A stretch of DNA of 23,402 nucleotides from JBAZWV01 sp964393325 (GCA_964393325.1 CAYMTE010000016.1:1-23402); one strand, 5' to 3'; positions 1 to 7,807 are shown, numbered from the stretch's first letter. Made by a program: numbers and translations. The notes: generated by a model not told the origin, from the sequence alone.

Positions 1-2
1 AG

Positions 3-61
3 ACCCCGTCTGACACGCAATCCGAAACTTGGATTCGCGCGTTGGACGGGGTTGTTTTTTT
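3..61 (+). terminator. Intrinsic terminator of an upstream + strand unit
   Basis: ACCCCGTC (3-10) pairs perfectly with GACGGGGT (45-52). Inner pairs ACGC/GCGT (15-18 with 39-42) and AATCC/GGATT (19-23 with 31-35) extend the stem, with small bulges and loop GAAACTT. A T tract follows at 55-61. It should end a + strand transcript from a gene left of the window, convergent with rpmA. Confidence 0.8.
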
Positions 62-67
62 AGAACA

Positions 68-94
68 AAAAAATACCCCGATGTGATCGGGATA
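68..94 (-). terminator. Intrinsic terminator of rpmA
   Basis: Read on the minus strand, the stem CCCGAT/ATCGGG (77-82 with 86-91, 3-base loop) is followed by a T run, seven bases downstream of the rpmA stop codon. T residues also follow the stem on the + strand, so it may work in both directions. Confidence 0.8.
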
Positions 95-100
95 TTTTTA

Positions 101-388
101 TTACTTCTTCTCGACAGGTGTCACGTGGACGAAGGTGGCCTTTTTGAAGGCACCTGTGTACCGGCGAACCTTTTTGTTGGAGAAGGAAACGAGTCCAGCG
201 GCGATCGCGTAGAGCGTGTCGTCCGAACCCATCTTTACGTTTTTGCCCGCTCGGATCTTGGATCCGCGCTGACGAACGATGATGCTACCAATGTTGGCGA
301 ATTCTCCGGCGTAGAGCTTGGTCCCGAGGCGTTGGCCATGGGAATCGCGTCCGTACGCTGTAGAACCACCGGCCTTTTTGTGTGCCAT
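101..388 (-). CDS. rpmA: 50S ribosomal protein bL27
   Basis: This 95-residue protein is bL27, a large-subunit protein whose N-terminal tail reaches the peptidyl-transferase centre. It begins MAHKKAGGST and carries the family motifs GRDSHGQRLG and IIVRQRG, with the usual length for the family. The start at 388 gives the canonical mature N-terminus, so there is no cleavable N-terminal extension of the Firmicutes type. The gene is a single-gene unit with its own strong promoter (435-463) and terminator (68-94). The usual partner rplU (bL21) is not upstream; a divergent operon begins there instead. The 40-base leader has no clear Shine-Dalgarno sequence. Identification is secure. Confidence 0.97.
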   Translation of the reverse strand: MAHKKAGGSTAYGRDSHGQRLGTKLYAGEFANIGSIIVRQRGSKIRAGKNVKMGSDDTLYAIAAGLVSFSNKKVRRYTGAFKKATFVHVTPVEKK

Positions 389-434
389 AGGGTCTTAAGG
401 TCTTAGTGCCACGGAGGGCGTTGAATGTGGCGGA

Positions 435-463
435 AATATAGCGTTTTGCTGGAAGATTGTCAA
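435..463 (-). promoter_or_regulatory. Promoter of rpmA
   Basis: On the minus strand a perfect -35 TTGACA (463-458) lies 17 bases from -10 TATATT (440-435). The predicted start of transcription is near 428, giving a leader of about 40 bases. This is the best sigma-70 match in the window and the longest predicted leader. Confidence 0.8.
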
Positions 464-518
464 TATGTGGAGAAAAAACAGGGAAAAGGGGGTTTTTGGA
501 GAGGAAAGACCGAAGGCG

Positions 519-547
519 TTGTCAGTACGATAAGGGTCGGGTAGCAT
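519..547 (+). promoter_or_regulatory. Promoter of the nifU-like/mraY operon, predicted leaderless
   Basis: TTGTCA (519-524) is separated by 17 bases from TAGCAT (542-547). Normal spacing puts transcription start at 554, exactly on the A of the ATG of the NifU-like gene. The promoter is divergent from that of rpmA, with about 55 bases between the two -35 boxes. Confidence 0.6.
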
Positions 548-553
548 ACGGTT

Positions 554-844
554 ATGATCCAAAAGCCAAAGGAAGAGCTTCTCCGAGAGATCGACGCGGT
601 GCTCGAAACGCTCCGCGAAGGTCTTGCGATGCACGCAGGAAATGTCGAGCTTGTTGATGTCGATATGGAGACCGGCAAGGTCTTCGTGCGTTTGCAAGGG
701 TCGTGTGTCGGTTGCCCGATGTCTGATCTCACATTAAAGGCGGGAATCGAAGAAACACTCATGCAGATCGTTCCAGAAGTGACCGAGGTCGTAAATGTTG
801 ATACGGCGCCCTCTTTTCACGCGCAAGCCGAACCTCTAAACTAA
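554..844 (+). CDS. NifU C-terminal domain-like Fe-S scaffold protein
   Basis: This 96-residue protein matches the NifU C-terminal domain (NFU type), which holds a transient Fe-S cluster and passes it to target proteins. The signature GSCVGCPMS carries the CxxC pair (Cys51, Cys54) that binds the cluster between two subunits, followed by a predicted helix and the sequence VPEVTEV. The N-terminal IscU-like domain of full NifU is absent, as in stand-alone Nfu proteins. It leads the run into mraY, ftsW and murG; the next gene starts 4 bases after its stop. A link between Fe-S transfer and wall synthesis is not established and may reflect only shared transcription. The ATG at 554 lies where transcription should begin. 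Confidence 0.85.
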   Translation: MIQKPKEELLREIDAVLETLREGLAMHAGNVELVDVDMETGKVFVRLQGSCVGCPMSDLTLKAGIEETLMQIVPEVTEVVNVDTAPSFHAQAEPLN

Positions 845-848
845 AGGC

Positions 849-1226
849 ATGCGGTGGGAGGAATGGGCCTTTTCCGCGAGGTTGGGATGGCAGGACGCGT
901 ATGTCCGCTGGACCAGTCTCGCGATGGTTTTCCTTGTTTGCATAAGCGGGGGATTCTTTCTTATCCGTCTGTTGCCGGAAGGGTGGCGTTCTGGTGTTAT
1001 CACCATGCACTATACGATCTATCTTGGGATCGACGATGTCCGTCCGTGGCCATGGATATTTTTTATTCCTGGTACCGCGCTTGGAACGATTGCGTGCGAT
1101 GTGCTGATCGCGCTAGGACTCTACCGGAGACACGCTCTCGCGAGTCGGACGGTGCTCACCGCGGGATTGGCAACAACGATCGTGTGGGCTGTCGGTCTTT
1201 TTTTTCTTCTTCGCGTGAACTTTTAA
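849..1226 (+). CDS. Small membrane protein, function unknown
   Basis: I do not recognise this 125-residue protein. It has about three hydrophobic segments, near residues 20-42, 65-90 and 100-122. A loop rich in Trp and Pro (DDVRPWPWIFF) lies before the second segment. The N-terminus is probably cytoplasmic and no catalytic motif is visible. It starts 4 bases after the NifU-like stop, and its own stop lies one base before the mraY start, so it is almost certainly co-transcribed and translationally coupled with mraY. Position suggests a role at the membrane step of wall synthesis or only co-expression; the sequence does not decide. Coding is supported by tight packing and the membrane-protein pattern. 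Confidence 0.7.
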   Translation: MRWEEWAFSARLGWQDAYVRWTSLAMVFLVCISGGFFLIRLLPEGWRSGVITMHYTIYLGIDDVRPWPWIFFIPGTALGTIACDVLIALGLYRRHALASRTVLTAGLATTIVWAVGLFFLLRVNF

Positions 1227-1227
1227 T

Positions 1228-2277
1228 ATGCAAACGCTTTCGCTGGATATCGCAAAGATGTTCGCCATCGGGACAACGTGTTTCATTCTGGCGCTGCTCA
1301 TGACGCCCGCATTGATTCGGTGGCTGCGGCGAAACCACATGGGGAAAAATATTCGTCCGGCCTCCGATGCGCCGCTCATGTCGACGCTGCATGCGGCAAA
1401 GGCAGGGACACCGACGATGGGTGGTGTGATCATCTGGGCCACGGTCAGCATTGTTATTGTATGTATCGCGGCGGCGTGTGAGATTGGGTTGGATACCGCG
1501 TGTCGGTTCAATATTCTGTCACGAAGTCAGACGTTGTTGCCGCTCGGGGCGTTTCTTGCGGCGGCACTCGTCGGCTTGCTTGATGATTACTTGAATATCC
1601 GAAAAATCGGTCCCAAAGGCGGCGGACTTCGTGTTCGTCATCGATTACTTACCTACACGGCAATCGCGCTCGTTGCGGCCTGGTGGTTTTACAGCAAGCT
1701 CCAGTGGGATCAGATTCATATTCCGCTTGATGGAAATATTCATCTTGGGTGGCTTTACATTCCATTTTTCGCGTTTGTCATCGTTGCAACGCAACACTCG
1801 GTGAATATCACGGACGGTCTTGATGGGCTCGCGGGCGGGACATTGCTCTCGGCGTTTGGCGCGTATGCCGTGATCGCATTTGGACAGGGGAAGATTGATC
1901 TTGCCGCATTCTGCGTCGCGATTATTGGCGCATTGCTCGCGTTTATCTGGCACAACATCACGCCGGCCGCGTTTTTTATGGGGGATACTGGCGCGATGGC
2001 GCTTGGGACCGCACTTGGTATTGTCGCGATGCTCACGAATCAACCATTGCTTTTGCCGTTGATCGGCGCGGCGTTTGTGGTGGAATCACTCTCCGTGCTG
2101 TTGCAGGTCGCGTCAAAGAAACTGCGCGGCGGAAAAAAGATTTTTCAAAGTTCGCCGCTTCATCATCATCTCGAAGTGATCGGGTGGGGCGAACCAAAAA
2201 TCGTCATGCGTTTTTGGGTGATGTCGTTTGTGTGCGCGTGGATCGGAAGCGTGATTGCATTGATCGACCGTCTGTAA
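1228..2277 (+). CDS. mraY: Phospho-N-acetylmuramoyl-pentapeptide transferase
   Basis: MraY moves phospho-MurNAc-pentapeptide from UDP to undecaprenyl phosphate in the inner membrane, making lipid I. The 349-residue polytopic protein has the family's conserved blocks: KAGTPTMGG (58-66), the catalytic Asp pair in LLDDYLN (119-120), NITDGLDGLAGG (193-204), FFMGDTGAMALG (249-260) and the histidine block PLHHHLE (310-316). Length is normal for the family. It starts one base after the preceding stop and is followed 4 bases later by ftsW, as in a dcw-type cluster. There is no Shine-Dalgarno sequence, so translation probably depends on coupling to the gene before. Identification is secure. Confidence 0.97.
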   Translation: MQTLSLDIAKMFAIGTTCFILALLMTPALIRWLRRNHMGKNIRPASDAPLMSTLHAAKAGTPTMGGVIIWATVSIVIVCIAAACEIGLDTACRFNILSRSQTLLPLGAFLAAALVGLLDDYLNIRKIGPKGGGLRVRHRLLTYTAIALVAAWWFYSKLQWDQIHIPLDGNIHLGWLYIPFFAFVIVATQHSVNITDGLDGLAGGTLLSAFGAYAVIAFGQGKIDLAAFCVAIIGALLAFIWHNITPAAFFMGDTGAMALGTALGIVAMLTNQPLLLPLIGAAFVVESLSVLLQVASKKLRGGKKIFQSSPLHHHLEVIGWGEPKIVMRFWVMSFVCAWIGSVIALIDRL

Positions 2278-2281
2278 CGCT

Positions 2282-3388
2282 ATGCGAGGCCGCCAACGTG
2301 AATTTGATCGTGTCTTCCTCTGGCTGTTGAGCGGCTTGGTACTTTTCGGCTTGATCGTGCTCATGTCGGCGAGCGGGCCGTTCGGTTTTCAAAAATTCGG
2401 CGACAGTTTTTATTTTTTAAAAAATCAACTCGTGAAGGGTGTTCTGCCGGGGCTCTTCCTGTTCTTCATTCTCGCGTACATCGACTATCGCAAATTGCGT
2501 CCATTCGCGCTTCCGGCGCTCGTCGCAACGATCGCATTATTAATTTTGGTATACGTCCCGGGCGTCGGTCTTCATATTGGCGGATCATCGCGATGGGTGA
2601 CGCTGCTCGGATTAAGTTTTCAGCCGTCGGAATTCGCGAAGGTCACGTTTTTAATTTACGTATCCGCATGGCTCGCCTCGAGACAAGAGCGAGATCTGCA
2701 TACGCTTGATCGTGGATTATTCCCGTTCTTAGGAGCGCTCGGGGCGGTGATGCTGCTCCTAATCATGCAACCGAATACCGGAACGACGGCGGTTATCGTC
2801 GCGATGTCTCTCGCGTGTTATTTCGTCACGGGTGCGCCAATCGGATGGTTCGCGTCGCTCACCGCGCTCGGCGTCGGCGGCGTGTATCTCTTGATGAAGT
2901 TTTCTCCGTATCGCGCTGCGCGATTCATGACGTTTCTGCATCCGGAACTCGATCCGAGCGGCGTTGGATATCACATTAACCAAGCGTTTCTTGCCGTTGG
3001 TTCCGGAGGACTATTTGGGTTGGGTTACGGCCACTCCCGCCAAAAGTTTCTCTATCTTCCTGAAGTTTCGGGAGATTCGGTATTCGCCGTCATGGCCGAA
3101 GAACTTGGGTTTATCTGTATGCTCGGTTTCCTGGCTGTTCTCGGCGGGTTTGTCCTGCGCTGTTTTCGCATCGCAAAAGAAGCTCCTGATGCCTTCGGCT
3201 CCTATCTCGCGACAGGCGTCGGCGCCTGGGTCGCTGTGCAGTCCGCGTTGAATATCGGATCCATGATTGGACTCGTCCCGATTACTGGCGTCACGTTGCC
3301 GTTCATGAGTTATGGAAGCTCTGCGCTGCTTGCGCTGGCCGCAGGGTGCGGTATCGTTGCGTCGATTTCGCGACAATCTTCGTCGTAA
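2282..3388 (+). CDS. ftsW: SEDS-family peptidoglycan glycosyltransferase FtsW
   Basis: This 368-residue SEDS protein polymerises lipid II into glycan strands at the division site, normally with a class B PBP. It has about ten hydrophobic segments and the conserved blocks FQPSEFAK (113-120), QPNTGT (163-168), GSGGLFGLGYG (240-250) and GVTLPFMSYGSS (336-347). Asp265 in PEVSGDSVF matches the position of the Asp required for polymerisation in RodA/FtsW. RodA is the alternative name, but placement between mraY and murG favours FtsW. It starts 4 bases after mraY, and murG begins one base after its stop. No Shine-Dalgarno sequence is visible. Confidence 0.93.
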   Translation: MRGRQREFDRVFLWLLSGLVLFGLIVLMSASGPFGFQKFGDSFYFLKNQLVKGVLPGLFLFFILAYIDYRKLRPFALPALVATIALLILVYVPGVGLHIGGSSRWVTLLGLSFQPSEFAKVTFLIYVSAWLASRQERDLHTLDRGLFPFLGALGAVMLLLIMQPNTGTTAVIVAMSLACYFVTGAPIGWFASLTALGVGGVYLLMKFSPYRAARFMTFLHPELDPSGVGYHINQAFLAVGSGGLFGLGYGHSRQKFLYLPEVSGDSVFAVMAEELGFICMLGFLAVLGGFVLRCFRIAKEAPDAFGSYLATGVGAWVAVQSALNIGSMIGLVPITGVTLPFMSYGSSALLALAAGCGIVASISRQSSS

Positions 3389-3389
3389 T

Positions 3390-4451
3390 ATGAAACGAAC
3401 GATTCTGTTTACCGGCGGGGGAACGATGGGTCCCGTTACGCCACTCCTTGCGGTGTTGCGTCGGATGAAGGCTCAAGATCCGAGCCTTTCTTGCGTGTGG
3501 GCCGGTACGCCAACGGGACCGGAACGTCCGTTGATCGAGTCTGAAGGCATTCCGTTCTTCTCGATTCCCGTTGCAAAGCTGCCTCGTTATCCCAGTTTGC
3601 GATGGATGACGTGGCCATTTGCGTATGCGCATGCGCGCATTGCCGCGTGGGCGCTTATTCGCCGCGAGAAGCCGTCGCTTGTTGTTGGAGCTGGAGGTTT
3701 TACGCAGGTGCCCGTGATGAGCGCGGCACGATGGAGGCATATTCCGTGCGCCATTCATCAGCTTGATGCGGAACCGGGACTCTCCAACACGCGCGTGGCA
3801 CGAATATGCCAATCCGTAACAACATCATTCGCATATGATTTTGATCTTTTTCACCCCGTGAATGCGGTGCAGGCGGCTACGCCGTGTCGATTCGCGAACG
3901 TCTCTCTGCCAACACGAGAAGCGGGCGCATCGTATTTTGGACTTCAACCACAAAAACCCATCGTTCTCGTCATTGGCGGAGGAACGGGCGCCGCAGCACT
4001 CAATGACGCGACGTGGAACATCAAGCATGAACTGTTACAAGATGCGCAGATCATTCATGCTACAGGCGCCGGGAAGGCATCAATTCGCGTGGAAGAACCG
4101 GGATACGTGATGCGGGAATTTCTCGATGAGCGCGACATGCAGCACGCATTCGCGGCGGCAGATCTTGTCGTTTCACGAGCTGGCATGGGAAGCATTTCGG
4201 AACTCGCGTGTCTGTCGAAAGCGGCTATTTTTGTTCCAATTCCCAACAGTCACCAAGAGCAAAATGTGATGAAATTACCCTGTGCGGTTGTTGAGCAGCG
4301 CGGGCAATTCGCCGAAGCTTTACAGAAAAAAATTCTCCATCTTTTGTCGGATGAGCTCGCACGGCGTGAGCTCGGCCAAAAACTGCACGATGCGTTTCCG
4401 ACGGATGACGGTTCGGAACTCGCAAAGATATGGATGGCGATCGTACGGTAA
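3390..4451 (+). CDS. murG: MurG-like N-acetylglucosaminyltransferase
   Basis: MurG adds GlcNAc from UDP-GlcNAc to lipid I, making lipid II on the inner face of the membrane. This 353-residue GT-B protein has the GT28 layout: an N-terminal glycine loop GGGTMGPVTP (9-18), a second loop VIGGGTGAAALN (194-205) and the donor-site motif SRAGMGSISEL (262-272), with HQEQN at 288-292. Two acceptor-side motifs are unusual. The canonical GGTGGH histidine is Pro15, and the usual HEQN is HQLD (123-126). The start at 3390, one base after the ftsW stop, gives the normal N-terminus; an upstream in-frame ATG at 3312 lies inside ftsW and is rejected. Position after ftsW supports the MurG role. A divergent GT28 enzyme is the alternative. 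Confidence 0.85.
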   Translation: MKRTILFTGGGTMGPVTPLLAVLRRMKAQDPSLSCVWAGTPTGPERPLIESEGIPFFSIPVAKLPRYPSLRWMTWPFAYAHARIAAWALIRREKPSLVVGAGGFTQVPVMSAARWRHIPCAIHQLDAEPGLSNTRVARICQSVTTSFAYDFDLFHPVNAVQAATPCRFANVSLPTREAGASYFGLQPQKPIVLVIGGGTGAAALNDATWNIKHELLQDAQIIHATGAGKASIRVEEPGYVMREFLDERDMQHAFAAADLVVSRAGMGSISELACLSKAAIFVPIPNSHQEQNVMKLPCAVVEQRGQFAEALQKKILHLLSDELARRELGQKLHDAFPTDDGSELAKIWMAIVR

Positions 4452-4457
4452 AAAAAT

Positions 4458-4489
4458 AAACCCCCGACGTGTATCGGGGTTTTATTTTT
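4458..4489. terminator. Two-way terminator between murG and tRNA-Lys
   Basis: The stem CCCCGA/TCGGGG (4462-4467 with 4474-4479, loop CGTGTA) has TTTTATTTTT after it on the + strand and TTTATTTTTTT after it on the minus strand. It sits seven bases after the murG stop and directly beyond the tRNA-Lys 3' end, so it can stop both convergent transcripts. Confidence 0.85.
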
Positions 4490-4564
4490 GGTGGGTCGGG
4501 CGGGGATCGAACCCGCGACCGTTGGCTTAAAAGGCCACTGCTCTACCGACTGAGCTACCGACCC
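4489..4564 (-). tRNA. tRNA-Lys (anticodon UUU), CCA encoded
   Basis: On the minus strand this folds as a full cloverleaf: acceptor GGGTCGG/CCGACCC, D stem GCTC/GAGC, anticodon loop CTTTTAA (anticodon TTT), T stem GCGGG/CCCGC with loop TTCGATC, discriminator A and an encoded CCA at 4491-4489. The base pair 27-43 is G-A rather than the usual G-U or Watson-Crick pair, a small irregularity at the top of the anticodon stem. Confidence 0.97.
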
Positions 4565-4598
4565 ATCTTGTTTTCTTTCAGGGGAAGAAAAATTGCGC

Positions 4599-4604
4599 TA
4601 CAAT
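4599..4604 (+). promoter_or_regulatory. Probable -10 box for the glycosyltransferase/murD unit
   Basis: TACAAT is a five-of-six match to the -10 consensus. Transcription would start near 4611, 24 bases before the ATG at 4635. No good -35 box is visible, and the leader has no Shine-Dalgarno sequence. Confidence 0.5.
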
Positions 4605-4634
4605 ACTAGCGGATTTTCCACAAAGAATCAAGTC

Positions 4635-5762
4635 ATGCGCATTGCCATGATCGGCGCCAAGGGCATTGCGGCTCCGCACATCCAGGGGGGTGGTATTGAG
4701 CGTCACGTGGAATTGCTCTCGAGCCATCTCTCATCACGCGGTCATACCGTGACGGTCTACGTGCGGAATTATTCAAATCCCGATCGGCGCAAACGTTGGA
4801 ATGACGTGCGTCTTCAGACGATGTGGACGCTTCGTTTGCAGTCATTCGATACCATCATTTACACAATCCTCGCAACACTTCACGTCTTGACTCAAGACGT
4901 TGATATTATCCACTATCACGGCGTTGGGCCATCGACGCTCGCGTGGATTCCGCGCCTCTTTAAACGAAAATCACGCGTCGTCGTCACGTTTCATAGTCGA
5001 GACCGCTTTCAGGACAAGTGGGGAATCTTCGCAAAGGCGTATCTCACCTTTGGTGAATGGGCGGCTTGCAGATTTCCGCATTTAACCATCGCGGTGTCTC
5101 ACGGCATTAAGTTGTTTTGTCAGCAGTTGTATCAACGGCTTGCGGTCTATATTCCAAACGGGGTTGATATCCCGTCGCGCATCCCAGAGCCAACACTGCT
5201 CGAGCGTATGGGGCTTCAGCCCAATGAATACGTCATTACGCTTGGGCGACTCATTCCGCTCAAAGCGAACGAGGATGTGATTCGCGCATATCGAGGACTG
5301 GATACGACAAAGAAGCTCGTCATCATCGGTGAACCGTCTGCGTTCGACGTGTCGTATCAGCTCATGCTCGAAGAGCTCGCGCAAAAAGATTCTCGCGTGT
5401 TGCTCGTCGGTTTTCGGGAAGGGGATGAGTTAAAACAATTGATTGCGCATTGCTACTGCATGGTGCATCCGTCACGCGTGGAAGGGCTTTCCGTCGCGAT
5501 TCTCGAAGCGATGTCGTACGGAAAACTTGTTGTCATGAGCGATATCGAAGCGAATCGAGAGCTCGTCGATCACTCGGGCGTCGCGTATCCATCCGGCAGC
5601 GTTAAAAAATTGCAGGAAACGCTTCAATGGTTGTTTTCGGATCCAATTCTCGTCCGTGTACGTGGTGAGCGCGCGCGGGACGTGGTGAAACGTCTCTATT
5701 CTTGGGATCACGTCGTTCGACGCATCGAGCGTGAATATCTAAAACTGTTTGAACGCGACTAA
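4635..5762 (+). CDS. GT4-family glycosyltransferase
   Basis: This 375-residue protein is a retaining GT-B glycosyltransferase of family GT4 (glycosyl transferases group 1). The N-terminal domain opens MRIAMIGAKG with GGGIERHVELL (18-28), the usual acceptor-domain glycine loop. The C-terminal donor domain has IPNGVD (173-178), GRLIPLK (204-210) and HPSRVEGLSVAILEAM (278-293) with the E-x7-E pair Glu283 and Glu291 that contacts the nucleotide sugar. No signal peptide or membrane segment is seen, so it probably works at the inner membrane surface. Substrate cannot be read from sequence. It is followed 2 bases later by a GT2 enzyme and then murD, suggesting an envelope glycan. An in-frame TTG at 4593 lies upstream of the promoter and is rejected as start. 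Confidence 0.88.
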   Translation: MRIAMIGAKGIAAPHIQGGGIERHVELLSSHLSSRGHTVTVYVRNYSNPDRRKRWNDVRLQTMWTLRLQSFDTIIYTILATLHVLTQDVDIIHYHGVGPSTLAWIPRLFKRKSRVVVTFHSRDRFQDKWGIFAKAYLTFGEWAACRFPHLTIAVSHGIKLFCQQLYQRLAVYIPNGVDIPSRIPEPTLLERMGLQPNEYVITLGRLIPLKANEDVIRAYRGLDTTKKLVIIGEPSAFDVSYQLMLEELAQKDSRVLLVGFREGDELKQLIAHCYCMVHPSRVEGLSVAILEAMSYGKLVVMSDIEANRELVDHSGVAYPSGSVKKLQETLQWLFSDPILVRVRGERARDVVKRLYSWDHVVRRIEREYLKLFERD

Positions 5763-5764
5763 TC

Positions 5765-6418
5765 ATGCGACCCGCACGTCCGACGGTCGCGGCCATTGTC
5801 GCGGCGTATAACGAAGAGCAGACGATCGGCGCCGTCGTTCGAACGCTTGTTGCCTCACGATTATTCCGGGACGTCATCGTCGTGTCAGATGGGTCCGTTG
5901 ATCGGACGGCGGACATTGCTCGAGCGGAAGGCGCGTCACTCGTGCATCAATTCCCAACGAATAAGGGAAAGGGCGATGCGATGCGATATGGTGTCTCGCA
6001 AACGGATGCGGATATTCTACTTTTTTGCGATGCGGACTTGATCGGTCTCACTCCGCAGCATCTTCATCAGATTCTCGATCCGGTCGTTGAGGGGCGTTAC
6101 GCGATGAATATCGGTCTTATTGCGCGTGGCCCGTTGTTAACGAGACTGGAACGGCATCTTCCCCTCATTAGCGGCCAGCGCGCGTTGCGACGAGAGATCT
6201 TTGAATCTCTTCCAGAGGCATTTTTTCATGGATACATGATTGAAACCGGGATGAATCGGGTCTGTCGATATACGCGTCAACCGAGAGGGGTCGTCGTATT
6301 GCATGGTCTCGATATTCGACATAAGATGCAAAAAGTTGGTTTTTTCTCAGGCGTGATCGCGTATCTTCGCATGGGATACCACATCCTTCGCGCCTATAGC
6401 ATTGCGCGACAAACCTAG
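5765..6418 (+). CDS. GT2-family glycosyltransferase
   Basis: This 217-residue protein has the GT-A fold signature of family GT2: VAAYNEEQTI (12-21), VSDGSVDRTAD (40-50), NKGKGDAMRYG (66-76) and the metal-binding DAD at 89-91. It resembles the compact dolichyl-phosphate or polyprenyl-phosphate sugar transferase type, but has no C-terminal membrane domain, so product and lipid acceptor are open. It lies 2 bases after the GT4 gene, and its stop abuts the murD ATG with no gap, so the three are one unit. The pairing of GT4 and GT2 suggests two steps of one surface or lipid-linked glycan pathway; this is inference. Confidence 0.85.
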   Translation: MRPARPTVAAIVAAYNEEQTIGAVVRTLVASRLFRDVIVVSDGSVDRTADIARAEGASLVHQFPTNKGKGDAMRYGVSQTDADILLFCDADLIGLTPQHLHQILDPVVEGRYAMNIGLIARGPLLTRLERHLPLISGQRALRREIFESLPEAFFHGYMIETGMNRVCRYTRQPRGVVVLHGLDIRHKMQKVGFFSGVIAYLRMGYHILRAYSIARQT

Positions 6419-7807
6419 ATGTCTTCTCTTCGCGGAACAAACGTCCTCATCCTCGGACTCGGGCAGTATCCAAACGGCAGCGGTATATCTGCAGCGCTTT
6501 TTGCCATTCGCGAAGGCGCGACGGTTCGCGTCACGGATCAGAAGACGGAAAAAGAGCTCGCGGAAAACGTAAAACGATTGCGACGATACAAGCGCGTGTC
6601 GTTTGCGCTAGGCGGGCATCGCATCGAGGACATTGCGTGGGCGGATGTCATCATCCGAAATCCGCGGGTTCGTCCCTCGTCTCCAGAAATGCGTGAAGCG
6701 GTACGGTTGGGAAAGCGGATAGAATCCGATGTCTCGTTATTTTTGGAGCGATGTCCGTGTCCCGTCATCGGGGTAACGGGAACACGCGGCAAAAGCACAA
6801 CGGCGACCCTTGTCCATGAGATGTTGCGCGCGTCACGGAAGACGTCGTGGCTTGGCGGGAATATCCTTATTTCGCCGCTAACGTTCCTCTCCAACGTTTC
6901 CGCGTCAGATATTGTCGTGCTTGAACTCTCAAGCTGGCAGCTGGAATCAACCGGCGCCGTTGGCATTTCTCCGGCATACGCGCTTGTCACGAATCTCATG
7001 CGCGACCATCTAAACACATACGACTCCATGGACGCGTATGCTGAAGCAAAGGCGCAAATCTTCCGACATCAATCGACGAACGGGCTGGTTGTATTGAATG
7101 CGGACGATGCTTATGGAAACGCGTGGGTGAAGGAGGCGCCTGGACGTGTACTCACGTTTGGATCGTCGAGCAAGAAGACGGATGCACAATTGCGACGCGA
7201 TGGATTGTTCTGGACGGATCCGGTAACAAAAAAACAAGGCGTCCTCATCGCTCGAAAAGACATTAACCTGCTAGGTGAACACAACGCGATGAATGTTCTT
7301 GCGGCGGCTTTGCTCGCGCGATCCGCCGGAGCAACGATTACAGCGATTCGCCACGTGGCAAAGACATTCAAAGGCGTTCCGAATCGACTCGAGGTGATTG
7401 CAACAACGCACGGCGTTCGATATGTGAACGACACGACGGCGACAACGCCCGATGCAACGATCGCGGCGATCCGTGCGCTCGCGCCTTCATCAAAGAAGAT
7501 CCATCTCCTCGCCGGCGGCGCAGACAAGGAGTTGGAATTCGATGAACTTGCGAAGCTATTGAAGCAGAAACGCGTTTGCGTAACCTTGTTTGAAGGAACG
7601 GCGTTTGCGCCATTTTCAACGGCGCTTCGTCGCGCAGGCGTTGCGTTTGAACGCGTGGGATCTATGGAAGAGGCGTGTTCTGTCCACATGCAACATGCCG
7701 GCGAAGGGGACACGATCCTCCTTTCGCCCGGATGCGCGAGTTTTGGCCTATTTTTAAACGAATTTGACCGTGGGGAACAGTTCACGCGTACGGTCTTGCA
7801 TACTTAG
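6419..7807 (+). CDS. murD: UDP-N-acetylmuramoyl-L-alanine:D-glutamate ligase
   Basis: MurD adds D-glutamate to UDP-MurNAc-L-Ala in the cytoplasm, using ATP. The 462-residue protein has a Rossmann-type N-domain (ILGLG at 11-15, with a longer loop before GSGISAA), the ATP-binding loop GTRGKSTT (121-128), ELSSWQLE (169-176), DHLNTY (196-201), Lys211 in YAEAKAQIF as the likely carbamylated lysine, and LLGEHNAMN (284-292). The C-domain has NDTTATTPDA (337-346) and LSPGCASFGLF near 434. The P-loop has Arg where many Mur ligases have Asn. The gene begins directly at the GT2 stop, away from mraY/ftsW/murG. Its own stop codon (7805-7807) lies inside the CIRCE operator of hrcA. Confidence 0.95.
   Translation: MSSLRGTNVLILGLGQYPNGSGISAALFAIREGATVRVTDQKTEKELAENVKRLRRYKRVSFALGGHRIEDIAWADVIIRNPRVRPSSPEMREAVRLGKRIESDVSLFLERCPCPVIGVTGTRGKSTTATLVHEMLRASRKTSWLGGNILISPLTFLSNVSASDIVVLELSSWQLESTGAVGISPAYALVTNLMRDHLNTYDSMDAYAEAKAQIFRHQSTNGLVVLNADDAYGNAWVKEAPGRVLTFGSSSKKTDAQLRRDGLFWTDPVTKKQGVLIARKDINLLGEHNAMNVLAAALLARSAGATITAIRHVAKTFKGVPNRLEVIATTHGVRYVNDTTATTPDATIAAIRALAPSSKKIHLLAGGADKELEFDELAKLLKQKRVCVTLFEGTAFAPFSTALRRAGVAFERVGSMEEACSVHMQHAGEGDTILLSPGCASFGLFLNEFDRGEQFTRTVLHT

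Noticed and set aside
29..406. Open frame on the + strand opposite rpmA
   Set aside because: It is the reverse of a secure bL27 gene and runs through both terminators; no family resemblance.
4593..4634. Upstream TTG start for the GT4 gene
   Set aside because: It lies before and through the TACAAT box; the ATG at 4635 gives the typical GT4 N-terminus.
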